Positions 8,747 through 17,924 of a DNA stretch of 64,000 bases are shown piece by piece. The DNA lies in contig NZ_CP195105.1 in assembly GCF_051175565.1 (NCBI RefSeq), positions 2,170,001 to 2,234,000 of the forward strand, written 5' to 3'. Position 1 is the stretch's first letter. Each line of letters begins with the position of its first letter. Source of the DNA: Daejeonia sp002484105 (GTDB taxonomy: Bacteria; Bacteroidota; Bacteroidia; Flavobacteriales; Weeksellaceae). Under the pieces are notes generated by a model. It did not search any database and was not told the origin of the DNA. It saw nothing but the letters and a program-made list of their open reading frames with translations. The position numbers and the translations under genes were made by a program.

Positions 8747-9712
8747 ATGTCAGATCAAATAATAAACAAACTGTTACCACTGATGGTTATGAAAGGTATT
8801 TTTAATAAAATAATAATATTGTTTGCCCTATTTTTCGTCTTTATCGGATCAAAGGCACAGGAAGAAGTGGAAATTTCATTCAAGTATGACGATGCACTAT
8901 TAGCCAAAATCAGAACGGCAGCACAGTCGGTTTCAGGAATGAAACCTCACGAAATCCGTTATATCAAATTCGCCGAAAGCCCAAGAACTTTTGCCCAAAC
9001 GGTGGAAGGGGGAAGTGATAAGCCCTATATCCAGGCGAGAACAGCCTATCAGATTGTATATACCAATTCTACGGTAATGGTGGATGCCGGAATGGACAGG
9101 GAAGTTCACAAATTTTTTGGGAGAGGACAAAAACAGCCGTATTTTCCGACAGCAAATGATAGTATTCAAAAAGCGCTTTTACAAGCAAAACAAATTATCA
9201 TCACGCATGAACACGGAGATCACGTTGCAGGTGTTTTACGCACTGTAAATTATGAAAAACTGGCTCCTAAAACTATTTTGACGTATCAGATGTTGCAGAC
9301 ATTGATCAACCAACCGCAAATGCCGGAACTGAAAGTTGATGCACAAAAAATCCAGGATTTTATCGCTGTAGATTTTTTTGATATTCTTCCCGTAGCTCCA
9401 GGAATTGTTCTGATAAAAGCCCCTGGACACACACCCGGCGAAATTATGGTTTACACCCAATTTGAAAATGGAAAAGAATATTTGTTTACCGGCGACGTGA
9501 GTTGGAGTTATGCAGGAATTGATGAGAAGAAACAAAAACCGGCTTCACAACGGGACAGAATTGGTGAAGATGCCGTAAAAATTCAATATCAGCTGGATTG
9601 GTTGAATGAGCTTCCTTCAAAAGGAATTCAGTTAATTGTCAGTCATGATGATATTGTTCAACCCGAACTCATGAAAAAGGGAATTTTGAAAAAAGGATTC
9701 ATTTTAAAGTAA
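8747..9712 (+). CDS. secreted MBL-fold metallo-hydrolase
   Basis: Metallo-beta-lactamase-fold hydrolase, likely periplasmic. A hydrophobic signal (KIIILFALFFVFIGSKAQ) follows the start. The zinc motif HEHGDH is at about residues 148-153; later ligands are His in KAPGHTPGE, Asp in LFTGDVSW and His in IVSHDD. An internal ATG at 8789 would give a classical signal peptide directly and may be the true start. The stop codon TAA at 9710-9712 is part of the 9-bp target duplication of the adjacent IS. Before insertion the next gene would have followed after about 20 bp. Confidence 0.85.
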   Translation: MSDQIINKLLPLMVMKGIFNKIIILFALFFVFIGSKAQEEVEISFKYDDALLAKIRTAAQSVSGMKPHEIRYIKFAESPRTFAQTVEGGSDKPYIQARTAYQIVYTNSTVMVDAGMDREVHKFFGRGQKQPYFPTANDSIQKALLQAKQIIITHEHGDHVAGVLRTVNYEKLAPKTILTYQMLQTLINQPQMPELKVDAQKIQDFIAVDFFDILPVAPGIVLIKAPGHTPGEIMVYTQFENGKEYLFTGDVSWSYAGIDEKKQKPASQRDRIGEDAVKIQYQLDWLNELPSKGIQLIVSHDDIVQPELMKKGILKKGFILK

Positions 9713-9734
9713 AAAAATCATTGTTGTCCGATAA

Positions 9735-9765
9735 AAGAGTAGCCTTTTGAGGCTACTCTTCTTTT
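9735..9765 (+). terminator. hairpin terminator inside the left end of the IS
   Basis: Perfect 10-bp arms AAGAGTAGCC (9735-9744) and GGCTACTCTT (9751-9760), 6-nt loop, then CTTTTT. It lies between the left terminal repeat and the transposase start, so it should block read-through from the upstream gene into the transposase. Confidence 0.75.
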
Positions 9766-9799
9766 TAGTAAGTTTGAAGTTCTGACACAGCAAACAACT

Positions 9800-11002
9800 A
9801 TGAGTAAAAGTAATCATTTTTCTACAAAATCCGTTTTCGGACAGCTGATTTCATTAATTGAAGATTCACTTATCAGAAAGGAAGTTAAAAAATGTGATTC
9901 AGATCGCTATACAAAGCGGTTCAAGACGAAAGATCATTTGATAAGTATGCTTTTTTGTTCGTTTTCAAAATGTACATCACTGCGTGAAATATCAGGAGCG
10001 ATGCTTGGTTTATCGGGTAAAACAGCAGGTTTTCAATTAAATCATATTCCGAAAAGAAGTACTTTGTCGGATGCCAACAAGAAAAGAGATGTTTTGGTTT
10101 TTGAAAATATTTATCACGCATTGCTCAAGCAATATGGCGGTTTTTTATCGGACAGCCGGATTAAGGATGTCATAAAAAAGCAGGTAAAAATTTTTGACAG
10201 CACCACAATCAGCTTGTTTAAAGATATTTTGGAAGGTGTTGGCAGAAACCCGAAAACAGGCAAAAAGAAAGGTGGAATAAAGGTTCATACGGTGGTTAAT
10301 GCTGATGAAGTTGTTCCGAGTTTGGTTTGGTTCAGCGAAGCCAAAAAACACGACCATCAGTTTTTGGAGAAACTACAATGCGATGAAAACACGGTGTATG
10401 TTTTCGACAAAGGATATAATGATTACAAGGCTTTTGCTCATTTTACGGAGCAAAAAACAGGTTTTGTAACCCGAATAAAGGATAGTGCATCATACATCAA
10501 CATTGAAGCATTAGACATTGGATCGCATATTCACAGCGGTGTTTTAAAGGACGAAATTATCGAGGTTGAAGTAAAAAAGGACAAAGAAACCTCGAAATTA
10601 CGATTGCGAAAAGTAGTTTTCTATGACCGTGCCAACAAAAGGAAATTTGAGTTTTTGACCAATTTGTTTGAAATGAGAGCCGATATGATTGCAGCACTTT
10701 ATAAAACAAGATGGCAGATTGAGCTGTTGTTTAAGCAGTTGAAGCAAAATTTTCCACTAAAATATTTTTTGGGAGATAACGAAAATGCGATTAAAATACA
10801 GATTTATTGTGTGTTAATAGTCAATCTTCTGCTTGCAGTCATTAAAAAGAGATTGAAGCGGCATTGGGCATTTTTGAATTTAGTCAGTTTTTGCAAAATC
10901 CATTTGTTCAATTATATCAACCTAATGAAATTTTTAGAAAACCCCGAAAAAGACTGGGTCATTGACCGAGACGATGGCAATCAATTGTCCTTTGATTGGT
11001 AG
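9800..11002 (+). CDS. IS4 family transposase
   Basis: DDE transposase of 400 aa. The N-terminal part (FKTKDHLISMLFCSFSKC) resembles the DUF4372 domain of this IS4 branch. Catalytic positions are the first Asp in VKIFDSTTISLF, the second in YVFDKGYNDYKAF, and the Glu in the Y(2)R(3)E(6)K-type stretch YKTRWQIELLFKQLKQNF. The frame is intact from ATG 9800, which follows the left-end hairpin. It is the only gene of the insertion sequence. Confidence 0.93.
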   Translation: MSKSNHFSTKSVFGQLISLIEDSLIRKEVKKCDSDRYTKRFKTKDHLISMLFCSFSKCTSLREISGAMLGLSGKTAGFQLNHIPKRSTLSDANKKRDVLVFENIYHALLKQYGGFLSDSRIKDVIKKQVKIFDSTTISLFKDILEGVGRNPKTGKKKGGIKVHTVVNADEVVPSLVWFSEAKKHDHQFLEKLQCDENTVYVFDKGYNDYKAFAHFTEQKTGFVTRIKDSASYINIEALDIGSHIHSGVLKDEIIEVEVKKDKETSKLRLRKVVFYDRANKRKFEFLTNLFEMRADMIAALYKTRWQIELLFKQLKQNFPLKYFLGDNENAIKIQIYCVLIVNLLLAVIKKRLKRHWAFLNLVSFCKIHLFNYINLMKFLENPEKDWVIDRDDGNQLSFDW

Positions 11003-11119
11003 CTTGTTTTTGAATTATCACAAAATTGCTCTTTTACATATCTGACAATCAAGCACATGTGTATTCTAAAAATTTAATTTTAATTTTTATCGGACAACAA
11101 TGTAAAAAAATTAGAGAAT

Positions 11120-11728
11120 ATGAAAAAAATACTCATCATCAATGGCGGACAGGTCTATGATGAAAGCACAGGAAAATTCAATAAAACCTTAACAGAATGG
11201 ACCTCCGGATTTTTAAGAGATAACGGTTATGAAGTCAGAATTGCCAAAACCGCAGAACACTATGATGTCACCAAAGAAATCGATAACTTTGTCTGGGCAG
11301 AGGTCATTATTTTTCATACGCCCATCTGGTGGTTTCAGGTTCCCAACCGTTTGAAACTCTATATTGACGATGTTTTCCAGCAAGGGCGCGGAATTATTTA
11401 TAAAAGCGACGGGCGCACCCGAAGCAATCCCGAATACAACTACGGAACCGGTGGTTTGCTTCAGGGAAGAAAATATATGATAACCACCAGCTGGAATGCT
11501 CCCGAAGGCGCTTTCACGATTCCGGGAGAAATTATGTACGGTTTTCCGCCAGATAAAGGTGTTTTGTACGGATTCCACATCGCCATGAAGTTTGTAGGGC
11601 TGAGTAAGCTGGAAGGAATGCATTTTTATGATGTTGCTAAAGGTTTAACACCAGAAAGACTGAGCCATTATCATAACACATATCTGGAGCATTTGAAAAA
11701 ATTATTCGGAAATCAGATCCACGAATAA
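11120..11728 (+). CDS. NAD(P)H oxidoreductase, MdaB-like flavoprotein
   Basis: Flavodoxin-fold FMN/FAD quinone reductase of 202 aa, closest in pattern to MdaB (modulator of drug activity B). The N-terminal phosphate loop region is KKILIINGGQVYDESTGKFN and the flavin/active-site segment is FHTPIWWFQVPNRLKLYID. Such enzymes reduce quinones by two electrons and limit oxidative stress. It starts 17 bp after the IS end and is followed 34 bp later by a hydrolase gene. It was probably in the operon of the metallo-hydrolase before the insertion. Confidence 0.87.
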   Translation: MKKILIINGGQVYDESTGKFNKTLTEWTSGFLRDNGYEVRIAKTAEHYDVTKEIDNFVWAEVIIFHTPIWWFQVPNRLKLYIDDVFQQGRGIIYKSDGRTRSNPEYNYGTGGLLQGRKYMITTSWNAPEGAFTIPGEIMYGFPPDKGVLYGFHIAMKFVGLSKLEGMHFYDVAKGLTPERLSHYHNTYLEHLKKLFGNQIHE

Positions 11729-11762
11729 GAAGAATTATTCTGTTAACTTAATAACACCGCTG

Positions 11763-12509
11763 ATGCAAAAAACATTTTTCGCCTTATTTTTAATCATTTG
11801 TTTTCTTTTTAAAATGGATGCACAAACTTTAAAACCGGTCGCTTACAAAGACGGCAGCCAAAAATTAAACGGACTGGTCACTTCCAATTCCGGAAAAAAA
11901 CTTCCGGGCGTTTTAATTCTTCCGGCATGGATGGGGATTGATACTGAAGCCAAAACTGCCGCTCTGGAACTGGAAAAACAAGGTTATATTGCCTTTGTTG
12001 CGGATATTTATGGTGAAGGAAATATCCCAACCGATATGAGTTCTGCTGCAAAAATGGCAACTTCTTATAAAACCGACTATAAAGCGTATCAACACAGGAT
12101 TGAACTGGCTTTAAACGAACTAAAAAAGCAAGGAGCAGATGCTTCCAAAATTGCCGTCATCGGTTATTGTTTTGGAGGAACCGGAGCTTTGGAAACAGGA
12201 AGAGCAGAATTTCCCGTGGCTGGGATTGTTTCTATTCATGGAGGTTTGGCAAAATCTGCAGACCGCCGGGATGGAATGATTAAAACGAAAGTTCTTATCG
12301 AAAATCCTGCCGAAGACAAAAGCGTTTCCAAAGAAGATTATGACCATCTGGTAAAAGAATTGAACGCCGGCACCAAAGACTGGCAAATCATTACATATGC
12401 CAATTCCGGACATACCTTTACCAATCCGGCTTCCCAGGAATACAACAAAGTGATGTCAGATCGTGCCTGGAAACATACGCTGCAATTTTTGAGAGAAATT
12501 TTGCAGTAA
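11763..12509 (+). CDS. secreted dienelactone hydrolase family protein
   Basis: Alpha/beta hydrolase of 248 aa with a cleavable signal (FFALFLIICFLFKMDAQ). The nucleophile elbow is GYCFGGTGA, with Cys as in dienelactone hydrolase rather than Ser. The other triad residues are likely the Asp of ENPAEDKSV and the His of YANSGHTFTNP. The substrate in this organism is unknown. It follows the MdaB-like gene closely and ends the plus-strand run; the next gene lies convergently. Confidence 0.85.
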   Translation: MQKTFFALFLIICFLFKMDAQTLKPVAYKDGSQKLNGLVTSNSGKKLPGVLILPAWMGIDTEAKTAALELEKQGYIAFVADIYGEGNIPTDMSSAAKMATSYKTDYKAYQHRIELALNELKKQGADASKIAVIGYCFGGTGALETGRAEFPVAGIVSIHGGLAKSADRRDGMIKTKVLIENPAEDKSVSKEDYDHLVKELNAGTKDWQIITYANSGHTFTNPASQEYNKVMSDRAWKHTLQFLREILQ

Positions 12510-12728
12510 TTGCTGATATATGGCTATATCGGGAATTTGTCTTGAAAAATATTTTCAGACGATTCTCAGTGAACAGTTCGCAGAGCAGTCAAATTATTCA
12601 GAGAATTGAAGCAGTTGTTGTCCGGAGGATTTAGAATTATCTATGATGATAAAAACCCCTATAATTGATATTATGTTAAATAATATCTTTTTGCAAAGAG
12701 GTTTTGTAAAATTATACCCTAAACAAAA

Positions 12729-12747
12729 ACTGCCCTTGTGAGGCAGT
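12729..12747 (-). terminator. terminator of the TPR gene
   Basis: Read on the minus strand, ACTGCC and GGCAGT arms (6 bp, 7-nt loop) are followed by TTTTTG directly after the TPR gene stop. Confidence 0.65.
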
Positions 12748-12748
12748 C

Positions 12749-13237
12749 TTATAAATTCAGAATTTCAAGTTTGTTTTTGCACCGTATAATGGCTTCTTTA
12801 GCTTTAGCAATCAATTCGTTTTCGTAAAGTCCCAGAGCATATTCTTTGTATTTCTCAATGGCCAGCTCATATTGCTCGGTATCTTCATAAAAATATGCCC
12901 ATTCGCGTGCGATATCGGTTTTGTTGATATCCGCCAGCATTTCAGCACTCTGAAGCAATGATTCGAGTTCAGCAAAACGTCTGTGTACAGAAAGTAAAAA
13001 AGCATAATTAAGATACGTCGGCGAAAATCCGGGATCAAGCTGCAGCGCGAGTTTCAGGTGCTTTTCGGCAAAAACATGGTCTTCTTCCTCTTTATAAAGC
13101 CATCCCATAAAACTGTGAGCCCTGCCAGAATTTGGGTTTTCGGAAAGAATCCTGTTCAGGATTATTTTTGCTTCGGACAAGTTTTGCTGGCTGATCAGGA
13201 TTCCTGCATGTTGTAATTCTTCTTCGAAATTGGCCAT
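12749..13237 (-). CDS. tetratricopeptide repeat protein
   Basis: Soluble 162-aa protein built of TPR-like helical pairs. Repeats can be seen around residues 5-35 (AGILISQQNLSEAKIILNRI), 39-68 (GRAHSFMGWLYKEEEDHVFA) and 73-105, with a last pair near 113-145 (YFYEDTEQYELAIEKYKEYA). No signal peptide or catalytic motif. TPR proteins act as scaffolds; the partner is unknown. It has its own terminator and stands apart from the tRNA gene upstream. Confidence 0.75.
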   Translation of the reverse strand: MANFEEELQHAGILISQQNLSEAKIILNRILSENPNSGRAHSFMGWLYKEEEDHVFAEKHLKLALQLDPGFSPTYLNYAFLLSVHRRFAELESLLQSAEMLADINKTDIAREWAYFYEDTEQYELAIEKYKEYALGLYENELIAKAKEAIIRCKNKLEILNL

Positions 13238-13334
13238 ACGTTCAGTAGAAAAAATTTTTGACCAAATTTAATAAAATACTGCTGATTTCAAAATCTATCA
13301 CGCGCAAGATTTCAATAAATTTTATTATAAAAAA

Positions 13335-13359
13335 AGCCACCTACGAATCGTAAGCGGCT
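13335..13359 (-). terminator. terminator after tRNA-Phe
   Basis: On the minus strand AGCCGCTTACG and CGTAGGTGGCT pair over 11 positions with two G-T wobbles around a 3-nt loop, followed by T7. It lies 9 bp after the tRNA 3' end. Confidence 0.85.
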
Positions 13360-13368
13360 GTATCACAG

Positions 13369-13441
<73 letters not shown>

Positions 13442-13527
13442 ATCCTTGTTTTAAGTGGGGCAAAAATAGAATTATTTTAGATATGTTCCAAATTTGTATA
13501 CCACTATTTCTGCTTCAAAAAAAGAAT

Positions 13528-15369
13528 CTACTGATTATCAGAATCTTTAATTTCTTCTTTACGGATTTGCTCTGCCATCTCTTCAAGTACCGGTTTTATG
13601 GTGCTTTCCGGCAAATCACTGATGCGGATATACATCAGCCCGTCTATGGCATCATTAAAACTTGGATCTACATTGAAAGCAATCACTTTTGCATTTTGCT
13701 TGATATATTTCTTGATCAGTACAGGCATACGCATTTCTGGTTCCAGATCGTCAATCAGTTTGTCGAGTTTATTGAGATCCGCCTCCATTCCGTCAAAGAA
13801 AATATTCTTGTCACGGTCGCGCAATTTCACTTTAAATTCATTTTTGGGATGTACGTACTGTGCCACCGCTGCATCATAATAATTGGAGCGCATAAACTCT
13901 ATCATCAGCGATTTGGAAAATTCCGAAAACTTGTTGCTGATGCTCACCCCACCCATCAGGAATTTGTGATCCTTGTTTCGAAGGCAGACATGGACGATCC
14001 CGCGCCAAAGCAGGAACAGCGGCAAAGGCTTCTGCTGATATTCTTGTATAATATATGCCCTTCCCATTTCGATGACTTTTCGGAAAAACGGCTGTAACTC
14101 CTGATCAAATTCAAAAAGGGATGCGGTATAGAAACCTTCAATTCCGTATTTTTTCATCACCTCTTTTCCCAGAGCCATACGGTAGGCACCGACAATCTTC
14201 TGTGCGGCACTGTCCCAGAGAAAAAGATGATGGTAGTGCTTGTCATATTCATCCAGGTCAAAAGGCAGGTTGCTGCCCTCTCCCACACCTCGGAACGTCA
14301 GCTCACGCTGCCTGCCAATCTCCCGCATGATGGACGGGATTTCGTCATACGTTGCAAAATAGACCTCATAATTGGCATTGGTGAAAAAACATTTGTCGTT
14401 TCTCTTCAGAAAGTTGATCTCGCTCACAATATCCTCTACCGGAGTTTCGTTGATGATGTTCTGAACGATATTCTCATCTTTCTTGAGAGGGAAATTCAGC
14501 TTCAGGTTCGGAAGTTTCAGTTCTTCCATCAGCGATTTGCGTTTTGTATAATACGACTTCAGCAAATATATTTTATTCTGCAGAAATTCGCCAAGTTCTT
14601 CCGGGTTTTCCTGTTCTTCGATGGTTTTCACAGAGACGGCTTTTCCGATACGGATACGGATGGGCTGGTCCCGGTCACGCATCATTTCTGCTGGAAGCAT
14701 CAACGTCTGCAAATCCGGATGGATACGGGCTATATTATAGAAAAGTTTACTGTTTTTTGCATGAAAATACATAGGGATCACTGGCACGCCGGCAGCTTTT
14801 ATGAGCTTGAGTGCAGGCTTTTCCCATTTTTTATCTCGGATCTCTTTCAGTTCATTGTTTTTGTTGGAGACCTCACCTGCCGGAAAAATTCCGACACAGC
14901 CACCGTCTTTCAGGTATTTCAGGGTTTCGCGCATGCCACTGGCACTGTTGCGGAGGTTCTTCCGATCGCCTTCAAAGGGATTTACAGGAATCACAAAAGG
15001 CTCCATGGGTTCTATTTTTTCCAGCAGAAAATTTCCCATAATTTTGAAATCCGGACGGATATCCGAAATCACCTTGCACATTAGCAGCCCGTCGATAGCG
15101 CCCAGCGGATGGTTGGATACGATAATGAAGGGGCCTGTTTTGGGTATTTTGGCCAGGTCTTCTTCAAAGACAATATATGTCAGATGTCTGGCACGGATAA
15201 AGGCATCAAAGAATTCTTTTCCCTGATAGTCTTTCAGCTGGTCGTAGAGGGCATTTACCCGGTTCAGCCGGGTCAGTTTCATCAGTGCTGAAGCTGCAGG
15301 GTTTTTCAGAAATCCAAGTTTTGACAGTCCGCTTGCCTGAATCAGTTCCTGTTTGGAGATGAGACTCAT
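13528..15369 (-). CDS. bifunctional lipid acyltransferase, OlsF-like
   Basis: Two acyltransferase domains in one 613-aa protein. The N-terminal half has a PlsC/LPLAT-like core: SNHPLGAIDG (catalytic His and Asp), then the FPAGEVSNK block and VPVIPMYFHA. The C-terminal half (about 320-560) looks like the GNAT-type hemolysin/OlsB N-acyltransferase, with EMGRAYIIQEYQ and LMGGVSISN. This matches OlsF of Flavobacterium, which makes ornithine lipids by N- and then O-acylation; an amino-acid lipid other than ornithine is possible. It acts at the inner membrane. It follows lysC by 28 bp on the same strand. Confidence 0.85.
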   Translation of the reverse strand: MSLISKQELIQASGLSKLGFLKNPAASALMKLTRLNRVNALYDQLKDYQGKEFFDAFIRARHLTYIVFEEDLAKIPKTGPFIIVSNHPLGAIDGLLMCKVISDIRPDFKIMGNFLLEKIEPMEPFVIPVNPFEGDRKNLRNSASGMRETLKYLKDGGCVGIFPAGEVSNKNNELKEIRDKKWEKPALKLIKAAGVPVIPMYFHAKNSKLFYNIARIHPDLQTLMLPAEMMRDRDQPIRIRIGKAVSVKTIEEQENPEELGEFLQNKIYLLKSYYTKRKSLMEELKLPNLKLNFPLKKDENIVQNIINETPVEDIVSEINFLKRNDKCFFTNANYEVYFATYDEIPSIMREIGRQRELTFRGVGEGSNLPFDLDEYDKHYHHLFLWDSAAQKIVGAYRMALGKEVMKKYGIEGFYTASLFEFDQELQPFFRKVIEMGRAYIIQEYQQKPLPLFLLWRGIVHVCLRNKDHKFLMGGVSISNKFSEFSKSLMIEFMRSNYYDAAVAQYVHPKNEFKVKLRDRDKNIFFDGMEADLNKLDKLIDDLEPEMRMPVLIKKYIKQNAKVIAFNVDPSFNDAIDGLMYIRISDLPESTIKPVLEEMAEQIRKEEIKDSDNQ

Positions 15370-15397
15370 TTATTTTGGGGTTATCGGTAGTTTTAAA

Positions 15398-16636
15398 TTA
15401 GGCAGTAACCATCTGAAGCGTCTGTCTGCTGGTCTGCTCCAGAAGGACTTTCCTGTTTTCGTAAAATCGGGTGAGATCGTCCATATTGGCATTTCTTACG
15501 GTGAACAGGGATACGTTTTTCACTACTTCGGTGTTGAAAGTTCTGGAGAGTTCCTCGTTCAGTTCGTCGATATGATGATATTTGTCTTCAAGACACAGTG
15601 CCAGAGAAATAGCAGAGTTCTGCATGAGGGAAATTTTGATTTTATATTTGGCCAGCAGTGAGAAAATAAGACTCAGATGCTCCTCGGCAATAAAGGAAAA
15701 GTCGCGTGTCGCGATATTCATCAGTATCTGGTTGTCTTTCAGGATATAAGACTCAATATGCTGGTTGTTTTCGGAAATGCCGACTTTGGTTCCTTTTTTT
15801 TCGGGTTCTACAAAAGATTTCACAAAAAACGGAATATGTTTTTGTTTTAAGGGCTGAAGGGTTTTCGGATGAATAACGCTGGCACCATAATAAGCCATTT
15901 CGATGGCTTCTTCGTAAGAAATATTCGAGAGTAATTCTACATTTTTAAATTTTCTGGGATCGCCGGTCATCACTCCTGGAACATCTTTCCAGATGGTCAT
16001 CGCGTCTGCACCAAGGCAATATGCAAAGATTGCTGCCGAGTAGTCGGAACCTTCCCTGCCCAGTGTTACGGTAAAATTGTTTTCGTCTGATCCGATAAAT
16101 CCCTGTGTTACATAAGATTTACTTCGGTCGATAGTTTCCATGTTGGCTTCTGTCAGTTGCCAGTTGACGGAACCTTCGCGATAGGTATTGTCGGTTTTGA
16201 TATAATCTCTGGCATCCAGCCACTGGTTGGTGTATCCTTCTTCATTGAGGTATTCGCTGAGGATTTTTGAGGAAATCAGCTCTCCGCAGCTCACCACCTG
16301 ATCATAGACAAAGCTGTAGTTCGGAGATTTGTTGCGTCTCAGGAAAGAGTCAATATCATCAAAAAACAAAGAGATCTCGCCAAAAACGGTATGTTCTTCC
16401 TTAAAAAGTCCCTTGGCAACCGCAATATGATTTTTCTTGATTTCTTCAATTTCAGACTGGTAATCCTCCTTCTTAAAGTACTTTTCTACTACAGATTCCA
16501 GGGCATTTGTGGTCTTGCCCATTGCAGAAACCACCAAAAGGCATTTGTCGAATCCCTGAGATCCCAATACTGCAGCAACATTTCTTACACTGTCGGCATC
16601 TTTTACAGATGCCCCTCCAAATTTGAATACTTTCAT
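15398..16636 (-). CDS. lysC: aspartate kinase
   Basis: Phosphorylates aspartate, the first step toward lysine, threonine, methionine and diaminopimelate. The N-terminal signature KFGGASVKDADS, the nucleotide loop LLVVSAMGKTTNAL, and the substrate site TLGREGSDYSAAIFA are clear. Two ACT regions for allosteric control are likely at the C-terminus (MNIATRDFSF onward). Length 412 aa is typical of monofunctional enzymes. A TATATTTG box lies 7 bp before the ATG. Divergent from fbp. Confidence 0.95.
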   Translation of the reverse strand: MKVFKFGGASVKDADSVRNVAAVLGSQGFDKCLLVVSAMGKTTNALESVVEKYFKKEDYQSEIEEIKKNHIAVAKGLFKEEHTVFGEISLFFDDIDSFLRRNKSPNYSFVYDQVVSCGELISSKILSEYLNEEGYTNQWLDARDYIKTDNTYREGSVNWQLTEANMETIDRSKSYVTQGFIGSDENNFTVTLGREGSDYSAAIFAYCLGADAMTIWKDVPGVMTGDPRKFKNVELLSNISYEEAIEMAYYGASVIHPKTLQPLKQKHIPFFVKSFVEPEKKGTKVGISENNQHIESYILKDNQILMNIATRDFSFIAEEHLSLIFSLLAKYKIKISLMQNSAISLALCLEDKYHHIDELNEELSRTFNTEVVKNVSLFTVRNANMDDLTRFYENRKVLLEQTSRQTLQMVTA

Positions 16637-16643
16637 TCTTAAT

Positions 16644-16651
16644 CAAATATA
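16644..16651 (-). promoter_or_regulatory. -7 box TATATTTG of lysC
   Basis: Exact match to the Bacteroidota TAnnTTTG element on the minus strand, ending 7 bp before the lysC ATG. This predicts a very short or absent leader. A good upstream TTTG box at the usual 19-21 bp spacing was not found. Confidence 0.55.
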
Positions 16652-16837
16652 AATTAACACTATAACTATTTTTAAACTGATTTTTTGCTGAAAAATAATT
16701 GTCAAAAATATAAATTTAACATGATATTAAGAAAACTCCTGCTACATTTATTTTCTGATGAAGAACAATGCATAGCAATTGTGCTTGCCGATTCGCCGAA
16801 AAAATACGAAATTTGAGAAAAAGCAAATCACAATATC

Positions 16838-17848
16838 ATGTCTCAGAAAGGATTACAAACACTCGGTGAATTTATCATCGAAAAACAGGAAGATTTCAGA
16901 TATTCCACAGGAGAACTTTCACGGCTTCTGAGTGCCATTCGCCTCGCATCCAAAATGGTGAACCGCGAGGTGAACAAAGCCGGAATTGCCGATATTATCG
17001 GAAATGCAGGAAATATCAATATCCAGGGGGAAGACCAGCAGAAACTGGACGTTCTGGCACATAATATCTTTATTACAGCGCTTTCGCAACGCGAAGTGGT
17101 ATGCGGAATTGCTTCCGAAGAAAGCGACGATTTTATTGAAATCATCCCCGGCGAAAATGGTGAAATGAGCAAGTATGTCGTATTGATAGACCCGCTGGAC
17201 GGCTCTTCCAATATTGATGTCAATGTTTCTGTAGGTACCATTTTTTCCATTTATCGCAGGATTACCGAGCCGGGAAGTCCTGTAGATATCAGTGACTTTT
17301 TGCAGAAAGGCATCAATCAGGTGGCTGCCGGATATATTGTTTACGGTTCGTCCACCATCATGGTGTATACTACGGGCAATGGCGTCAACGGTTTCACACT
17401 GGATCCGAGTCTGGGAACCTATTATCTTTCTCATCCCAATATGCAGTTTCCACAAAAAGGGAAAATCTATTCCATCAACGAAGGTAATTATATCAAATTT
17501 CCTCAGGGAGTGAAGGATTATATCAAATACTGCCAGCTTGAGGAAGACGACCGTCCTTATACCTCCCGGTATATTGGCTCACTGGTTTCGGATTTCCACC
17601 GGAATATGATCAAAGGAGGCATTTATATGTATCCGTCTACCTCCCAGTCGCCTAAAGGAAAACTTCGCCTTCTGTATGAATGCAATCCGATGGCTTTTCT
17701 TGCAGAACAGGCAGGAGCAAAAGCCTCTGACGGTTTCCGGCGCATACTGGAGATAGAACCAGAAACGCTCCACCAACGGGTTCCTTTCTTCTGCGGAAGC
17801 ATACAAATGGTGGAAAAAGCTGAAGAATTTATGCAGAAAGCCCTCTGA
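16838..17848 (+). CDS. fbp: fructose-1,6-bisphosphatase class I
   Basis: Dephosphorylates fructose-1,6-bisphosphate in gluconeogenesis, in the cytosol with Mg2+. The metal site VLIDPLDGSSNIDVNVSVG is a near-perfect class I signature (first Glu in IASEESDDF). The C-terminal substrate region GKLRLLYECNPMAFLAEQAG, containing the family's LYECNPMA motif, is also present. Length 336 aa is standard. It is divergent from lysC with about 200 bp between. A strong hairpin/T-run follows the stop. Confidence 0.97.
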   Translation: MSQKGLQTLGEFIIEKQEDFRYSTGELSRLLSAIRLASKMVNREVNKAGIADIIGNAGNINIQGEDQQKLDVLAHNIFITALSQREVVCGIASEESDDFIEIIPGENGEMSKYVVLIDPLDGSSNIDVNVSVGTIFSIYRRITEPGSPVDISDFLQKGINQVAAGYIVYGSSTIMVYTTGNGVNGFTLDPSLGTYYLSHPNMQFPQKGKIYSINEGNYIKFPQGVKDYIKYCQLEEDDRPYTSRYIGSLVSDFHRNMIKGGIYMYPSTSQSPKGKLRLLYECNPMAFLAEQAGAKASDGFRRILEIEPETLHQRVPFFCGSIQMVEKAEEFMQKAL

Positions 17849-17870
17849 CGACTTTTTAACTTTAATAAAG

Positions 17871-17906
17871 AAAATACGGAATAGTAAAATCGGTTCCGTA
17901 TTTTTG
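17871..17906 (+). terminator. terminator of fbp, merged with the menC promoter
   Basis: Arms AAAATACGGAA (17871-17881) and TTCCGTATTTT (17894-17904) pair over 11 bp with a 12-nt loop; the T-run follows at once. The descending arm also contains TATTTTTG (17899-17906), an exact Bacteroidota -7 match 18 bp before menC. One short sequence may therefore end fbp and start menC. Confidence 0.7.
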
Positions 17907-17924
17907 TGCAGAATATTGTCATAC

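Larger units (their letters stand above)
9719..11102 (+). mobile_element. complete IS4-family insertion sequence (1384 bp)
   Basis: Both ends carry the same inverted repeat, 5'-CATTGTTGTCCGATAAAA on the left (9719-9736) and its reverse complement ending at 11102. The element is flanked by a perfect 9-bp direct repeat TAAAAAAAT (9710-9718 and 11103-11111), the target duplication. One transposase gene fills it. Perfect repeats and an uninterrupted gene suggest a recent, possibly active insertion. It lies directly after the metallo-hydrolase stop codon and separates that gene from the MdaB-like gene. Confidence 0.93.

Noticed and set aside
12612..12623. TTGTTGTCCG shared with the IS4 terminal repeat
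   Set aside because: Only ten bases match and nothing around it resembles the IS; a chance match in 64 kb is plausible.
14227..15084. Long antisense frame over the OlsF-like gene
   Set aside because: Shadow; no domain sense, while the other strand has acyltransferase motifs.
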